Source: Hydrotalea flava
GTDB lineage: Bacteria > Bacteroidota > Bacteroidia > Chitinophagales > Chitinophagaceae
Length of the DNA stretch: 64,000 bases
Direction: 5' to 3'
Assembly: GCF_001623405.1 (NCBI RefSeq)
Contig: NZ_LUHG01000110.1
Location: 82,145-146,144, forward strand
Every line of letters begins with the position of its first letter. Positions within the stretch are counted from its first letter, which is position 1. Below are positions 16,001 through 25,600 of the stretch, piece after piece. A program made the translations under genes and the position numbers. Below the pieces are notes generated by a model. That model searched no databases and was not told where the DNA came from. It saw only the letters and a list, made by a program, of their open reading frames with translations.

Positions 16001-17411
16001 CCTGCAAACTAAGTATGGGTAAATAAACAATCAGTATTACAATTTGCCCAAATGCAGCAGAACTCATCATTTTACCTGCTGATGATTCCACTTCTTTATC
16101 CATTAGATGCTGATTCAATTTCGTTGCATTGATATATGCATGTGAATGCACAATTTTATGCATCACAGCCTCAACTATAATTACCGCTCCATCTACCAAC
16201 AAACCAAAATCGAGTGCACCTAAACTCATTAAATTGCCACTAACACCAAAAAAATTCATCATTACAACAGCAAACAGCATACTCAATGGAATAACAGAAG
16301 CTACAATAAGGCCGGCACGTAAGTTTCCCAAAAAAACAATTAGCACAAACAGTACAATTAACGCGCCTTCCTCTAAGTTTTTTTCAACGGTGCTAATGGC
16401 GTTATTCACCATTTTTGTTCTGTCTAAGAAAGGTTCTATCATCACACCTTCGGGCAATGACTTTTCAATTTCTTTAATACGTTTTTTTATATTGCCAATT
16501 ACCTGGTTGCTATTTCCACCCTTTAGCATCATCACCACCGCACCGGCTACTTCACTTTTATCATTAAAAACAGTTGCTCCGTATCGTATAGCTGTTCCAT
16601 ATCTTACATCGGCTACATCACTAATTAAAACAGGTATTCCGTTATCTGTTTGTTTTACTACAATGTGTTTAATATCATCCAGTGTTTGCACTAATCCTTC
16701 CGTTCGAATAAATAAAACATTAGGGCCTTTCTCAATATAAGCGCCACCTGTATTTTGATTATTGGCATTCATAGCCTTGAACACATCGGCAATGGTTAAC
16801 TGAAAACTCTTTAATTTATCTGTATTCACAGCAACTTCATATTGCTTCACCTTTCCACCAAAACTGCTTACATCTGCAACCCCATCTGTACCTAATAATT
16901 GGCGACGCACAATCCAGTCTTGAATATCTCTCAAATCTGCCAAAGAATATTTTCCCTCATATCCCGGCTTTGGCCTAACAACATATTGAAATATTTCTCC
17001 AAGACCTGTTGTAACCGGCCCCAATTCGGGTGTCGCAATGCCGGGGGGAATTTGCGATTGTACCTTTACCAAACGTTCGCTGATTTGCTGACGTGCCCAG
17101 TACAAATCGGTATTATCATCAAACACAATTGTTACCAAACTTAAACCGAAACGAGAAAAACTTCTTTGCTCGGCAATACCGGGCACATTGCGGGTTGCCT
17201 GTTCAATGGGCACCGTAATTAATCGTTCTACATCCGGAGCACCCAAACTCGGCGCAGAAGTAATGATTAAAACCTGATTATTAGTAATATCCGGTACTGC
17301 ATCAATCGGTAATTTGGTAACCGAATAAACGCCATATCCAATCCATGCAAATAACAGTAATCCAATAATCAGTTTATTTCTTACAGAAAATTGTATAATA
17401 GCTTGTAGCAT
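13041..17411 (-). CDS. CzcA-type heavy-metal RND pump fused to a TolC-like channel
   Basis: 1456 aa. Residues 1 to about 1035 form an HME-RND proton/metal antiporter: 12 membrane segments, two large periplasmic loops, and the TM4 signature ALDFGLLVDGAVIIVE, which matches the CzcA group (Zn/Co/Cd) better than CusA. From residue 1041 the frame continues with MKHIQKNK, a signal-peptide-like stretch ending FLHAQ, and then a coiled-coil outer membrane factor domain of about 400 residues (QEITDLALQNAPALKV, SLGMGIPLFAK). The junction falls at the natural end of CzcA and the internal Met (base 14291) could be an independent start. Start 17411 was chosen over 17426 by family alignment (MLQAIIQFSVRNKL). 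Confidence 0.92.
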   Translation of the reverse strand: MLQAIIQFSVRNKLIIGLLLFAWIGYGVYSVTKLPIDAVPDITNNQVLIITSAPSLGAPDVERLITVPIEQATRNVPGIAEQRSFSRFGLSLVTIVFDDNTDLYWARQQISERLVKVQSQIPPGIATPELGPVTTGLGEIFQYVVRPKPGYEGKYSLADLRDIQDWIVRRQLLGTDGVADVSSFGGKVKQYEVAVNTDKLKSFQLTIADVFKAMNANNQNTGGAYIEKGPNVLFIRTEGLVQTLDDIKHIVVKQTDNGIPVLISDVADVRYGTAIRYGATVFNDKSEVAGAVVMMLKGGNSNQVIGNIKKRIKEIEKSLPEGVMIEPFLDRTKMVNNAISTVEKNLEEGALIVLFVLIVFLGNLRAGLIVASVIPLSMLFAVVMMNFFGVSGNLMSLGALDFGLLVDGAVIIVEAVMHKIVHSHAYINATKLNQHLMDKEVESSAGKMMSSAAFGQIVILIVYLPILSLQGIEGKMFKPMAETVSFAILGAFILSLTYVPMITSLLLSKKVKHKKNFSDKMIMRLQQWYKPVLIKVLKVPKTIVAISFIFFIVAVWLLTTLGGEFIPKLEEGDFAVDTRLLTGSSLTNTIATTEKTASVLLHQFPEVEKVVTKIGSGEIPTDPMPVEAADMMVILKDKKTWTSAKTFDELAEKMSRALEEVPGVATGFQFPVQMRFNELMTGARQDVVCKIFGDDLDSLAHFAGALGNIIQSVKGARDLYVETVTGVPQIVIHYNREAIAKYGANIADINMAVQAAYAGATAGLVFEGDKRYDLVIRLDKNQRESISNIGNLQIGVANGLQIPLNNLTSIEVKDGPYQIQREDAHRRITVGFNVRGRDVESIVNELHAKVEKQLKFPPGFYITYGGQYENLQRATKRLSIAVPIALILILLMLYFAFQNLKYALLIFSAIPLSAIGGVFALWLRGMPFSISAGVGFIALFGVAVLNGIVLIGEMNRLKVEGRKSIIQIIIQATQIRLRPVLMTASVASLGFLPMALSNGAGAEVQRPLATVVIGGLLTATLLTLLVLPSLYLLFETKKKPMKHIQKNKLPGALLLLLLFSAPFLHAQTTVKKASLQEITDLALQNAPALKVSLLQEKYNKIMEATSAELPKTQLNAELGNYNSMFFDSRIMVTQNFALPGYYASVKKLLMTNTAIAQTQTTLQKAEIKKLVEQLYVTLQYQTAQLQLLKRLDSIYRFYKNVATLRYNKGESNLLEKTTLENTAGHVSMSLEQIKADILSTQLQLQIFTQQNVLIEPADSLAATPLLLDSAKLAQHPYVHLYQQQQQQALMQTKLEKAKLKPDFVIGYNNQSIVGWQLSKDRVEDYYNASSRFSSFSLGMGIPLFAKAQHARIQAASINEQTAKAAIVSIENQLSGAYHKYAQLYKKYFSSVQYYQTKGLAQANVLMQTASLQYQSGAINYIEWSTLVAQAIALQNDYLSVLYNQQMAVSEIHYLLQ

Positions 17412-17525
17412 AATAAACACATACATTTAAACATTTAGAATAACCTACAACAAGCTGGTACCGTTTAATTACAATAACAGTATACCAACATGAAAGTGAT
17501 GTAGATGAAATAAAATAGAGCACTA

Positions 17526-17546
17526 CAATTTTTATGATAAAAATTG
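17526..17546. promoter_or_regulatory. Perfect 21-bp palindrome ahead of the metal pump gene
   Basis: CAATTTTTAT, one central base, then ATAAAAATTG: both arms match over 10 bp. It lies in the 142-base gap between the small histidine-containing gene (stop at 17554) and the pump start (17411). It could be an operator, or an attenuator hairpin in the operon mRNA. It lacks the GC content of a standard terminator. Confidence 0.4.
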
Positions 17547-17553
17547 CTGTGTA

Positions 17554-17943
17554 TTATGCTAATTTGGGAGGCTGAAAAATATCCTGTAAGCGGGTGAAGG
17601 AGTATTCCGGATCTTTATCGATTATAAAAGTTTTTTGAACAAATGGAGGCGGGGCAGACTGAACAGAAATAGGATGTGAAGGCATACTTACAAAACCAAA
17701 CATAAACGCATTAGCAGACTGCTGTGTTTTAAAAGGCAATTGTTGATCTTGCTGCCAGTCTGCATCAATCACCAATTTCTTATTGTAATGAATTCTTAAA
17801 AAAGAAATAAAAGAAATATCGGGATCTTCTGAACGATGCTGTATGTAGTGCTGCACCAATAAAGGCAGTTTGAGTAACTGATAAGCTTCGGTTGCCCCAA
17901 ACAGGAAAATAAGTATTAAAAATATTGCTGCAATTTTTTTCAT
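17554..17943 (-). CDS. Small exported/anchored protein linked to metal efflux
   Basis: 129 aa. The N-terminus is one hydrophobic segment (KKIAAIFLILIFLFGATEA), either a signal peptide or an anchor. The mature part has VQHYIQHRSEDPDISF and LRIHYNKK, giving spaced His residues that could bind metal, and a Pro-rich C-terminus. It is the first gene of the leftward efflux operon, and I recall similar small proteins next to Bacteroidota metal pumps. It might be a periplasmic metal sensor or chaperone; function is unassigned. Confidence 0.62.
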   Translation of the reverse strand: MKKIAAIFLILIFLFGATEAYQLLKLPLLVQHYIQHRSEDPDISFISFLRIHYNKKLVIDADWQQDQQLPFKTQQSANAFMFGFVSMPSHPISVQSAPPPFVQKTFIIDKDPEYSFTRLQDIFQPPKLA

Positions 17944-17991
17944 TATTGGTACTAAAACATGTGCAATTTACGCATTTATTTTAAATAAAGA

Positions 17992-18012
17992 GCCGGATCA
18001 TTGCAATCCGGC
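17992..18012 (-). terminator. Hairpin downstream of the HXXEE gene
   Basis: A 7-bp stem, GCCGGAT/ATCCGGC, with a 7-base loop, 62 bases after the leftward stop at 18074. On the minus strand it is followed by TCTTTATTT, an imperfect U-tract. Confidence 0.45.
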
Positions 18013-18073
18013 CCATTCTTATACAATAATATACATATTTTTAATTTACCCGGCAAGTAGGATAAACCTGCCA

Positions 18074-18709
18074 TTAGTTTGTTGATTTTGATGAATAAGT
18101 GGCTCCTTTTCTGAATTTAAAATGCACATTTTTATTCTTCATCCAATCAATTAACTTAACGAAATTTACAAAGATGAAAATAAGACCTAAAGGAAGGCCA
18201 ATTACATAATCCCAAACACCGGCAGCATGTTCAGAAATTAAAGCCCAAAAATAAAAAATAGAAACAGGCATTAAAAAAACGATACCGGTTACCATACCCG
18301 GGTTATATTTGGTTTTAGCTTTGATATTGTAGTAAAAAGTATGCATTATAAAATTACCAAATAAAAACAGCATTACTGCAATACCCAACCAAACAGCAGA
18401 TACTGAAAAAAAACCGGCAATAATAAAGGTAGTCCACTGCACACCCACATCCATTATAAAAGCGCCATTGGGGTTTAATGGATAACTATCTGGCAGTTTG
18501 CTTTTGTACAATACCTTATTAATCATTTGTGGGAAATAACCCGGCCAGTGATACTCTTCAAACTGGTGCAATAACAATGATGCAAAACCAACCCAGATAG
18601 CGAGTGTAACATCTGATATTTTATTAATTTCCATGAAAATACCCTTCAACACTACAACTGATAAAACGGCACCCACATCAAACCATTTTCTTCTAAAAAA
18701 TTCTAACAT
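18074..18709 (-). CDS. HXXEE-domain membrane protein
   Basis: 211 aa with about five hydrophobic segments. The motif LLLHQFEEYHWPGYFP is the H-x-x-E-E signature of this family, and further His and Asn-His-like residues occur in the next segments (NFIMHTFYYN, ISEHAAG). The repeated acidic/His residues in membrane segments suggest a metal site, but I know of no assigned reaction. It is transcribed leftward toward the metal efflux genes but separated from them by a hairpin, so probably it is a separate unit. Confidence 0.8.
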   Translation of the reverse strand: MLEFFRRKWFDVGAVLSVVVLKGIFMEINKISDVTLAIWVGFASLLLHQFEEYHWPGYFPQMINKVLYKSKLPDSYPLNPNGAFIMDVGVQWTTFIIAGFFSVSAVWLGIAVMLFLFGNFIMHTFYYNIKAKTKYNPGMVTGIVFLMPVSIFYFWALISEHAAGVWDYVIGLPLGLIFIFVNFVKLIDWMKNKNVHFKFRKGATYSSKSTN

Positions 18710-19057
18710 AAGATAAAATTTAGGGGTGAAAAAATATTGATATAGCTAATTTTATAAGTCCAATAACCATACCATTTAACATATAAATAAATATTTTATA
18801 CACTCAAAACCTTAACTGCAAACGCTTACAGTAGATAATTAAAAAAAAATTAAAATGCACTGAAGGTGAATGACCAAATTAAATCTATAAAAAGCAATCA
18901 ATTTTTTACAAACAGAAAAATAAATGCCTGTCTAAAACTTTAGTATCAGAACAAAAGTTACAAATAAAAATTCAAGTATGCAAGCAATTTTTTATTGATT
19001 GATATTAGCGTCTTTCAAAAAATAAAAGTGAAAGTATGTTACAGTTTCAGTCAACTA
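18710..19057. other. Noncoding gap, 348 bases
   Basis: Very AT-rich, between two leftward genes. I see no convincing reading frame, no strong TAnnTTTG box and no good terminator; only a weak inverted pair CTTTC/GAAAG near 19014-19035. It probably holds the promoter of the HXXEE gene and the 3' untranslated end of the porin gene. Confidence 0.6.
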
Positions 19058-21109
19058 CTAATTTACAAAATTCCACCATACCCCAAATCGAAACCATAAA
19101 GGCCTTTCAGGATAAAGTGGTGTAATAAAATTGTATTTATTGAAGGTAAACCCTTTGGAAGGGTTGATGGTATTGATGTTTTCTAACCGAATAAATCCTT
19201 TGAAGCCTTTAATTCTAAAATGGAAAAACAAATTCACATCCGGTCGGTTAGCTGTTGTGTAAGCAGACTGATAAAAGAACTGGCCAGTAAAAGGGGAATA
19301 ATTGTCGGCTTTAAAATTTGAATAGTACCTTACTTCAATACCTGTAGAAAGAAATAAGTTGGTATAAAAATTACCTTCAAAAGCCAGTCGATTTCTGGTT
19401 AATAAAAAAGGTACATGAATAGGAGCCTTTCCGGTTACCTGTTGTAAATGTACTTCGGTATACCAATTCCAATGCTTTGTGAGTTTAAATTTCTTCTCAG
19501 CACTTACATGAATAAAATTGAATAAATTTTTATCCTGTGTAGCCACAAAGAAACTATCAAAATAAGTGTAATTATTCATCAAATAATATTCACCACTTAA
19601 AGTAAACGCCGCTTTCGGATTATCATAAATAGCAGATAATTTAGTAATATTTTCTTTTGAAAAATTCTGCTTATCACTCACCGGGAATGCAGTAGCAGGA
19701 TCGAAAATAAAAGAAGGTGTTCTGTTTGTATTTTGAAAACCTAATGCCAATGTTCCCAACCGTTTACTTAATTCTCTTTGCAGACTTATGAAAGCATGAT
19801 AATCGCCACTATTATACCCATTCAGAAATAATTTACCAGATACCTCTACATCCCATTTTTGATTTCGGGTTCTGTTTCTGTATTCACCCAACAAATAAAT
19901 ATTATGATAATTTTGCGTTCGTGTATTGAGTGTATCTGTAAATGTTCCTTTTAATAGCTGGATACCTAAACCTGCTTTAAAAAACTGACTTTGATTGTTT
20001 TTATCGGGAAATGTAATGGCGGCAAGCTCGTTGGTGATATTACTCCAGGCATCTTTATAACTTAAACTGTCGCGTATGGTGCTGAAATTAAAATATTGCT
20101 GGTATTGCGAATCAATTACATTGTTGTCATAATAATTATAACTACTACTTTTAATAATGAGTGTTTGTTGTAAACGCAAACGAGCATAAAACAACTTATA
20201 AGTAACAGAATCAGTTACCAATGAATCCTTCTTGCCAAAATCGTATTGTTGCCTAAACAAATAAGTATTTTGCTTATATACATTACCCGTACTAACAGTT
20301 GTACTAAATGGGTTGGGATTGGCAATACCGGCAATACCCAATCTGGTTTCCAATTCATATGGATTGTTGAGCGCAAGGCTATCAATTTTACCTGGGTTTT
20401 TTAAACCCCCATTTTCAGAGGATGCATTTTTATTGGAAAGAAAAATGAAGTAATTTTCGTAGCGTTTATTCGGCGATTGATAATGAGTGGTAAACCGTAA
20501 ATTATTATTACTGGCATTTTGATTTTTATAGGTACCGGGTGCATTTGTAAACCGATATTCAAAAGAAAAATTGAAATTACTTTTTCGGTTTTGCGTATGC
20601 ATAAAATCGAGTAACTGTTCTGATTTATTGCCCAATAAATAAGCTATTTCTGTGTATGGACGTGTGGTTTGAAATATTTTTGTATTTTCTAATGTAAAAT
20701 TATAAATATCAAACTGATGAAAACCGGCATCCCAACCGGATTGCATGATGGGAGAAAACAACAGGGAATGCGATGCAGTTCCAAAATTGCCTAACGTATA
20801 ATAATTGTAAGGTTGTGGGAAGCGCTTTGTAAAATCATTTAAAGAAGAATCTATTTTACGAATACGGGTAGAGTCGAAATGCCTGTAAAAAATAGTGATG
20901 GAATCCGCATATTTATCGCGATGCTGTAAAGAATCTTGTTTGGGTTGATTGGGAATGGGTCTGCCATTTCTATCATAAGAAATATTTCCAGCATTGCCAC
21001 CGCTAAATCGGCCTGATTGACCATATTGTTGTTGAGCAGCAGCAAGCGTTGCAAAGCTGATGAAAGCCATCCATAAAAAAATTATTTTTACTGCTGCCAA
21101 TCTGTTCAT
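19058..21109 (-). CDS. Putative outer-membrane porin (Porin_10-like)
   Basis: 683 aa. A signal peptide (cleavage near LAAAQQQ) is followed by a short linker rich in Gly/Asn/Pro, then a region typical of the Bacteroidota putative porin family (YYTLGNFGTASHSLLFSP, DFMHTQNRKSNFNFSFEYRF). The rest is alternating amphipathic strands, ending in an aromatic C-terminal strand (WFRFGVWWNFVN). Substrate is unknown. It starts 69 bases after the purine nucleoside phosphorylase stop on the same strand, so it may be co-expressed with the purine salvage genes. Confidence 0.8.
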   Translation of the reverse strand: MNRLAAVKIIFLWMAFISFATLAAAQQQYGQSGRFSGGNAGNISYDRNGRPIPNQPKQDSLQHRDKYADSITIFYRHFDSTRIRKIDSSLNDFTKRFPQPYNYYTLGNFGTASHSLLFSPIMQSGWDAGFHQFDIYNFTLENTKIFQTTRPYTEIAYLLGNKSEQLLDFMHTQNRKSNFNFSFEYRFTNAPGTYKNQNASNNNLRFTTHYQSPNKRYENYFIFLSNKNASSENGGLKNPGKIDSLALNNPYELETRLGIAGIANPNPFSTTVSTGNVYKQNTYLFRQQYDFGKKDSLVTDSVTYKLFYARLRLQQTLIIKSSSYNYYDNNVIDSQYQQYFNFSTIRDSLSYKDAWSNITNELAAITFPDKNNQSQFFKAGLGIQLLKGTFTDTLNTRTQNYHNIYLLGEYRNRTRNQKWDVEVSGKLFLNGYNSGDYHAFISLQRELSKRLGTLALGFQNTNRTPSFIFDPATAFPVSDKQNFSKENITKLSAIYDNPKAAFTLSGEYYLMNNYTYFDSFFVATQDKNLFNFIHVSAEKKFKLTKHWNWYTEVHLQQVTGKAPIHVPFLLTRNRLAFEGNFYTNLFLSTGIEVRYYSNFKADNYSPFTGQFFYQSAYTTANRPDVNLFFHFRIKGFKGFIRLENINTINPSKGFTFNKYNFITPLYPERPLWFRFGVWWNFVN

Positions 21110-21178
21110 GCTAACTAAATGATGTGCAAATTAAAGCTAAAGCATTAAAAGAACCTTTATAATCCATACACACTTGTA

Positions 21179-22000
21179 TTATAATTGTTGAATTAACTCC
21201 ATAAACAACAAGCTAAGCTTAGGTTCTGCAGCTTTGGCGGCTTGTAATACTTCTTCGTGGGTAATGATGTTATCTTCATGACGAATTCCTAAATCGGTTA
21301 CTACGCTTACTGCAAATACTTTCATACCTGCATGCACTGCGGCAATGGTTTCCTGAACAGTACTCATTCCCACTACATCACTGCCAACAATTTTAATAAG
21401 TTGGTATTCGGCATGTGTTTCAAAAGTAGGTCCGGTAACAGCCGTATAAATCCCCTGATGCAATTCAATATTGTTTTCTTTTGCAATTTGAATTGCTTTT
21501 TCAATAAGTACTTTACAATAAGGTTCACTCATGTCGGGAAAGCGGGTACCCAAAGCCTCTTCATTGGGACCTATTAATGGATTGGCAGTAAAAAAGCTAA
21601 TATGGTCTTTTAAAATCATTAAATCCCCTACTTTATAATCGGGGTTCACAGCTCCGGCAGCATTGGAGAGTAAAAGGGTTTCAACTCCCAACAACTTCAT
21701 TACCCGAATAGGAAAAACCACTTGCTGTGGAACATAGCCTTCATAAAAATGAAAACGACCTGCCATAACAATAACAGGCTTTCCTTTTAGTTTTCCAATA
21801 ATTAATTTACCGCCATGTCCCTTTACGGTACTAACAGGAAAATGCGGAATTTGTGTATAAGGAATTTCTTTTTCAGCTTCTACTAAATTGGCTAAATTAC
21901 CAAGACCACTGCCTAAAACTATACCCACTTTAGCTGTAATGTTTGTTTGTGACATAATATATGCAACTGCTTCCTGTAACTCGCTCATTAAATTGTTCAT
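21179..22000 (-). CDS. Purine nucleoside phosphorylase
   Basis: 273 aa, cytoplasmic trimeric (PNP/MTAP) family. Cleaves inosine or guanosine with phosphate to the free base and ribose-1-phosphate. Motifs visible: VLGSGLGNLANLV (phosphate-binding loop), the HFPVSTVKGHGG segment, LLSNAAGAVNP (base-site loop), TGPTFETHAEYQLI, and VVGMSTVQETIAA with the substrate-binding Met-Ser. Length is normal for the family. It follows the nucleoside deaminase gene by 21 bases on the same strand, so the two probably form a purine salvage operon. Confidence 0.95.
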   Translation of the reverse strand: MNNLMSELQEAVAYIMSQTNITAKVGIVLGSGLGNLANLVEAEKEIPYTQIPHFPVSTVKGHGGKLIIGKLKGKPVIVMAGRFHFYEGYVPQQVVFPIRVMKLLGVETLLLSNAAGAVNPDYKVGDLMILKDHISFFTANPLIGPNEEALGTRFPDMSEPYCKVLIEKAIQIAKENNIELHQGIYTAVTGPTFETHAEYQLIKIVGSDVVGMSTVQETIAAVHAGMKVFAVSVVTDLGIRHEDNIITHEEVLQAAKAAEPKLSLLFMELIQQL

Positions 22001-22021
22001 TATTATAAAATTTGAAAAGTA

Positions 22022-22492
22022 TTAATACAATGTTTTTTTGTCTTTTTGTTGCCAGGCTTCAAACATAGCAATGGCTTCGTTTCTACCTATACATTCCATT
22101 ACTATTTTACGCTGATCAACCGGCAGCGTTAATTCATGGTAAATAAATGAATCATCAAATCCAATGGCTGCCGCGTCTTCCCTTGTATTGGCATAATATA
22201 CTTTTTTAGGCCTTGCCCAATAAATAGCACCCATGCACATGGGGCATGGTTCGCAGGTAGTATAAATTTCGCAGTCGGTAAGCTGAAAATCGTTCAATAC
22301 TTTACAAGCCTCCCGAATGGCTGTTACTTCGGCATGTGCGGTAGGATCGTTTAACAACAATACCTTATTGCAACCCCGGGCAATAATTTCGCCATTTTTC
22401 ACAATTACACAGCCAAATGGTCCACCCTGGTTAGCCATCATTCCTTCCAAACCTACTTTAATGGCTTCTCTCATATAATGCAAAGCACTCAT
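22022..22492 (-). CDS. Cytidine-deaminase-fold deaminase, likely guanine deaminase
   Basis: 156 aa, the usual length of GuaD-type enzymes. Zinc motifs are HAEVTAIRE (His ligand and proton-shuttle Glu) and PCPMC (two Cys ligands). N-terminal NQGGPFGCVIV fits the guanine deaminase/tRNA adenosine deaminase group. The C-terminal region (DDSFIYHELTLPVDQRKI) and the phosphorylase gene next to it favour guanine deaminase over TadA. ATG 22492 was chosen over a TTG at 22516 for length. It would convert guanine released by the phosphorylase to xanthine. Confidence 0.85.
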   Translation of the reverse strand: MSALHYMREAIKVGLEGMMANQGGPFGCVIVKNGEIIARGCNKVLLLNDPTAHAEVTAIREACKVLNDFQLTDCEIYTTCEPCPMCMGAIYWARPKKVYYANTREDAAAIGFDDSFIYHELTLPVDQRKIVMECIGRNEAIAMFEAWQQKDKKTLY

Positions 22493-22562
22493 GTACACTT
22501 GTTTTAGCAGCTGCAAGGATATTACATATTTTTTAATAAGGGAAAAAAAGTGGATAAAACAA

Positions 22563-22592
22563 CAACAGCCTTAACCGAAAGTAAGGCTGTTG
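22563..22592 (-). terminator. Terminator of the AcrAB-TolC-type efflux operon
   Basis: An 11-bp perfect stem, CAACAGCCTTA/TAAGGCTGTTG, with an 8-base loop, 26 bases beyond the pump gene stop. On the minus strand it is followed by a T-rich stretch (TTGTTTTATCC). Confidence 0.75.
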
Positions 22593-22618
22593 CAAGAAGA
22601 TGGATTATTTATTTTAAC

Positions 22619-25600
22619 CTATATATTAGCTTTGGGCAGATCATTTATTTCATCTAAACGTTGCCTACGCAATGCTTCTAATTTCTGTTTGCCATAAGCT
22701 ATCTTAGCAATCAGCACAAATAAAACAGGTACTATAAAAATAGCCAGTAAAGTGGCAGCCAGCATACCACCCAACACGGTAAATCCAATGGTAGAACGGG
22801 CGATCGCGCCGGCACCGGTTGCAAAAGCCAAAGGCAATACTCCTAAAATAAAAGCCATTGAAGTCATTAAAATAGGACGCAACCTTAACTTAACCGCTTC
22901 CAGCGTTGCCGGTACAATATCCATGCCTCCATCTACCCTTTCTTTAGCAAACTCAACAATTAAAATGGCATTTTTAGCAGCCAAACCAATGAGGGTTACC
23001 AAGCCAATTTGCGCATATACATTATTATCGAGCCTTGGAATAAATGTTAACGTTAAAATGGCACCAAAAGCACCAATGGGTACCGCCAGCAATACCGAAA
23101 ATGGGATGCTCCAACTTTCATATAAAGCTGCTAAAAACAGAAATACAAATAAAATAGATAAGCTAAATATATACACTGTACTGTTGCCAGCATTAATTTC
23201 TTCGCGGCTTAAACCAGAAAACTCATAACCATAGCCTGCAGGCAATACTTGTGCAGCTACGTCTTTTAATGCATCAATGGCCTGTCCACTACTATACCCT
23301 TCTTTGGGTGTACCATTAATTTCGGCCGTTCTAAATAGATTGTAATGCGAAATAAGCGGTGCACTTTCCGTAAGCTGATAGGTGATTAAAGTACTCATCG
23401 GCAACAAAGTACCTGCCTGATTTTTTACATAATACTGATTCAGGTCTTTAATATCACCACGATATAAGGAATCTGCCTGAGCCACTACGTGAAAATTTCT
23501 GCCATAAATGGTAAAATCATTTACATAACGACTTCCCAGAAATGTTTGCAAGGTATTGTATACATCTGCAATAGAAACTCCTAATTTTTGACATTTTTCA
23601 CGATCAACATCTACCTTATAACCCGGAGTTCTAGCAGTAAAGAAGCTAAATGCCCTGGCTATTTCCGGCCTTTTATTGGCAGCCATTACAAAATTCTGCA
23701 CCACTTTTTCAAAGGTTTTAATATCGTCGGTGCTTTCTCGTTGCTCTAATTCAAAAGTAAAACCGGCAGTTTGCCCCAAACCTGGAATGGCAGGTGGCTG
23801 AATTACCACAATATTTGCCTCTTTGATAACGGCAAAGCGTTTTTGAAGCGTTGCAATGATGGATTTAATTTGTTGTGATTTATCGGTACGTTGATCCCAA
23901 GGTTTTAATTGACAGAAGATGGTTCCACTGTTTGATTTGGTGGCAAATGTTACTACGTTTAATCCGCCTAAAGCCGCAAAATGACCTACTCCGGGAACCT
24001 CTTTTAAAATTCCCATCATCCGGTTTAATACATCTAAACTTCGGGTGGTTGAGCTGGCTTCCGGTAACTCAAACGTAATATAAATACGGCCTTCATCTTC
24101 AGTAGGAATAAAGCCGGTGGGTTTGTTTTTAAACAAAATGGCAGTTCCAACAAAAATACAAACTAGCAATACCATTGTATAAGGTGCCCATTTAATTACC
24201 TTTCTTACACCAATGGTATATTTAGCTGTTGTTCTTCTAAACCATTCATTAAAACGGAAAAAGAACTGATTAATACCTCTTGATTTTTTGTTTAAGTCCA
24301 TAGGTCGCAACATCAGTGAACAAAGGGCAGGTGTTAATGACAATGCAACAAATGCAGAAATTAACACAGAAATTGCAATGGTGATGGCAAATTGCTGGTA
24401 CAAACGCCCAACAATACCGGGTATAAAACCAACAGGAATAAAAACTGCTGCCAGAATTAAAGCAATGGCCACTACCGGACCCGATATATCTTTCATGGCA
24501 CGTGCAGTAGCCTCTTTGGGCGTTAAATGTTCTTGATCAATATAGTGCTGCACAGCTTCTACCACCACAATGGCATCATCTACCACAATACCAATGGCCA
24601 GTACAAAACCAAACATGGTTAATGTATTAATGGTAAACCCTAAGGGTACAAAAAATGCAAATGTGCCAATAATAGAAACAGGAATGGCCAATACCGGAAT
24701 TAAAGTAGCACGCCAGCTTTGCAGGAATAAGAATACAACCAAAGTAACCAATGCCAACGCTTCTAATAAAGTTTTTACCACTTCATCAATCGATACTTTT
24801 ACAACAGAAACAGATTCAAATGGAACGGTATAATCTACATCTTTCGGAAAAGACTGCCGCAACTGATTCATGGCATTATATACACCCTGCGCAGTCTCCA
24901 ATGCATTGCTGCCCGGCGCCTGGTATACCAGTAAATAAGAAGCTCTTTTACCATCTACAAATGAATTGCTGGCATAACTGAATTTACCCAATTGTATACG
25001 GGCTACATCTTTTAAATACACCAATGACCCATCAGATGGTTTACTGCGAACAATAATATGTGCAAACTGATCTTCGGTACTTAACCTGCTATTGGTAAAC
25101 ACGTTGTACTCAAACGACTGATCTTTACTTTGTGGAGGAGCGCCCACAGAACCGGCAGCAATTTGCAGGTTCTGATCCTGCAATGCATTCAACACATCAG
25201 TAGTGGTTAACCCTAACTGCGCCATTTTATCGGGTTGCAACCAAATACGCATACTAAAATCATCGGCACGGGTAAAAATATCGCCCACCCCTTTTACACG
25301 CAACAATGCATCGCGTACAAATATGTTGGCATAGTTATCTACAAAAGTTACGCTATGTGTGCCATTGGGCGAGTACATAGCTACCAGCATTAAAATACTG
25401 GGATTTCTTTTACGGGTAGTAAGACCCAGTCGCTTTACATCATCGGGCAATTGTGGTGTGGCAATACCCACTCTGTTTTGTACATCAAGTGCACCAATAT
25501 TTACATCGGCTCCTACATTATATACTACATTAATGGTGGTGCGCCCATCGCTGGTACTATTGCTTTGCAGATAAGCCATTCCGGGTGTACCGTTTACCTG

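Noticed and set aside
16129..16740. A 203-residue rightward frame inside the metal pump gene.
   Set aside because: It is the antisense shadow of a conserved RND pump sequence; composition is Thr/Ile/Ser-rich as expected of such shadows.
22752..23228. A 158-residue rightward frame within the AcrB-like gene.
   Set aside because: Antisense shadow of a conserved gene, no start context or promoter.
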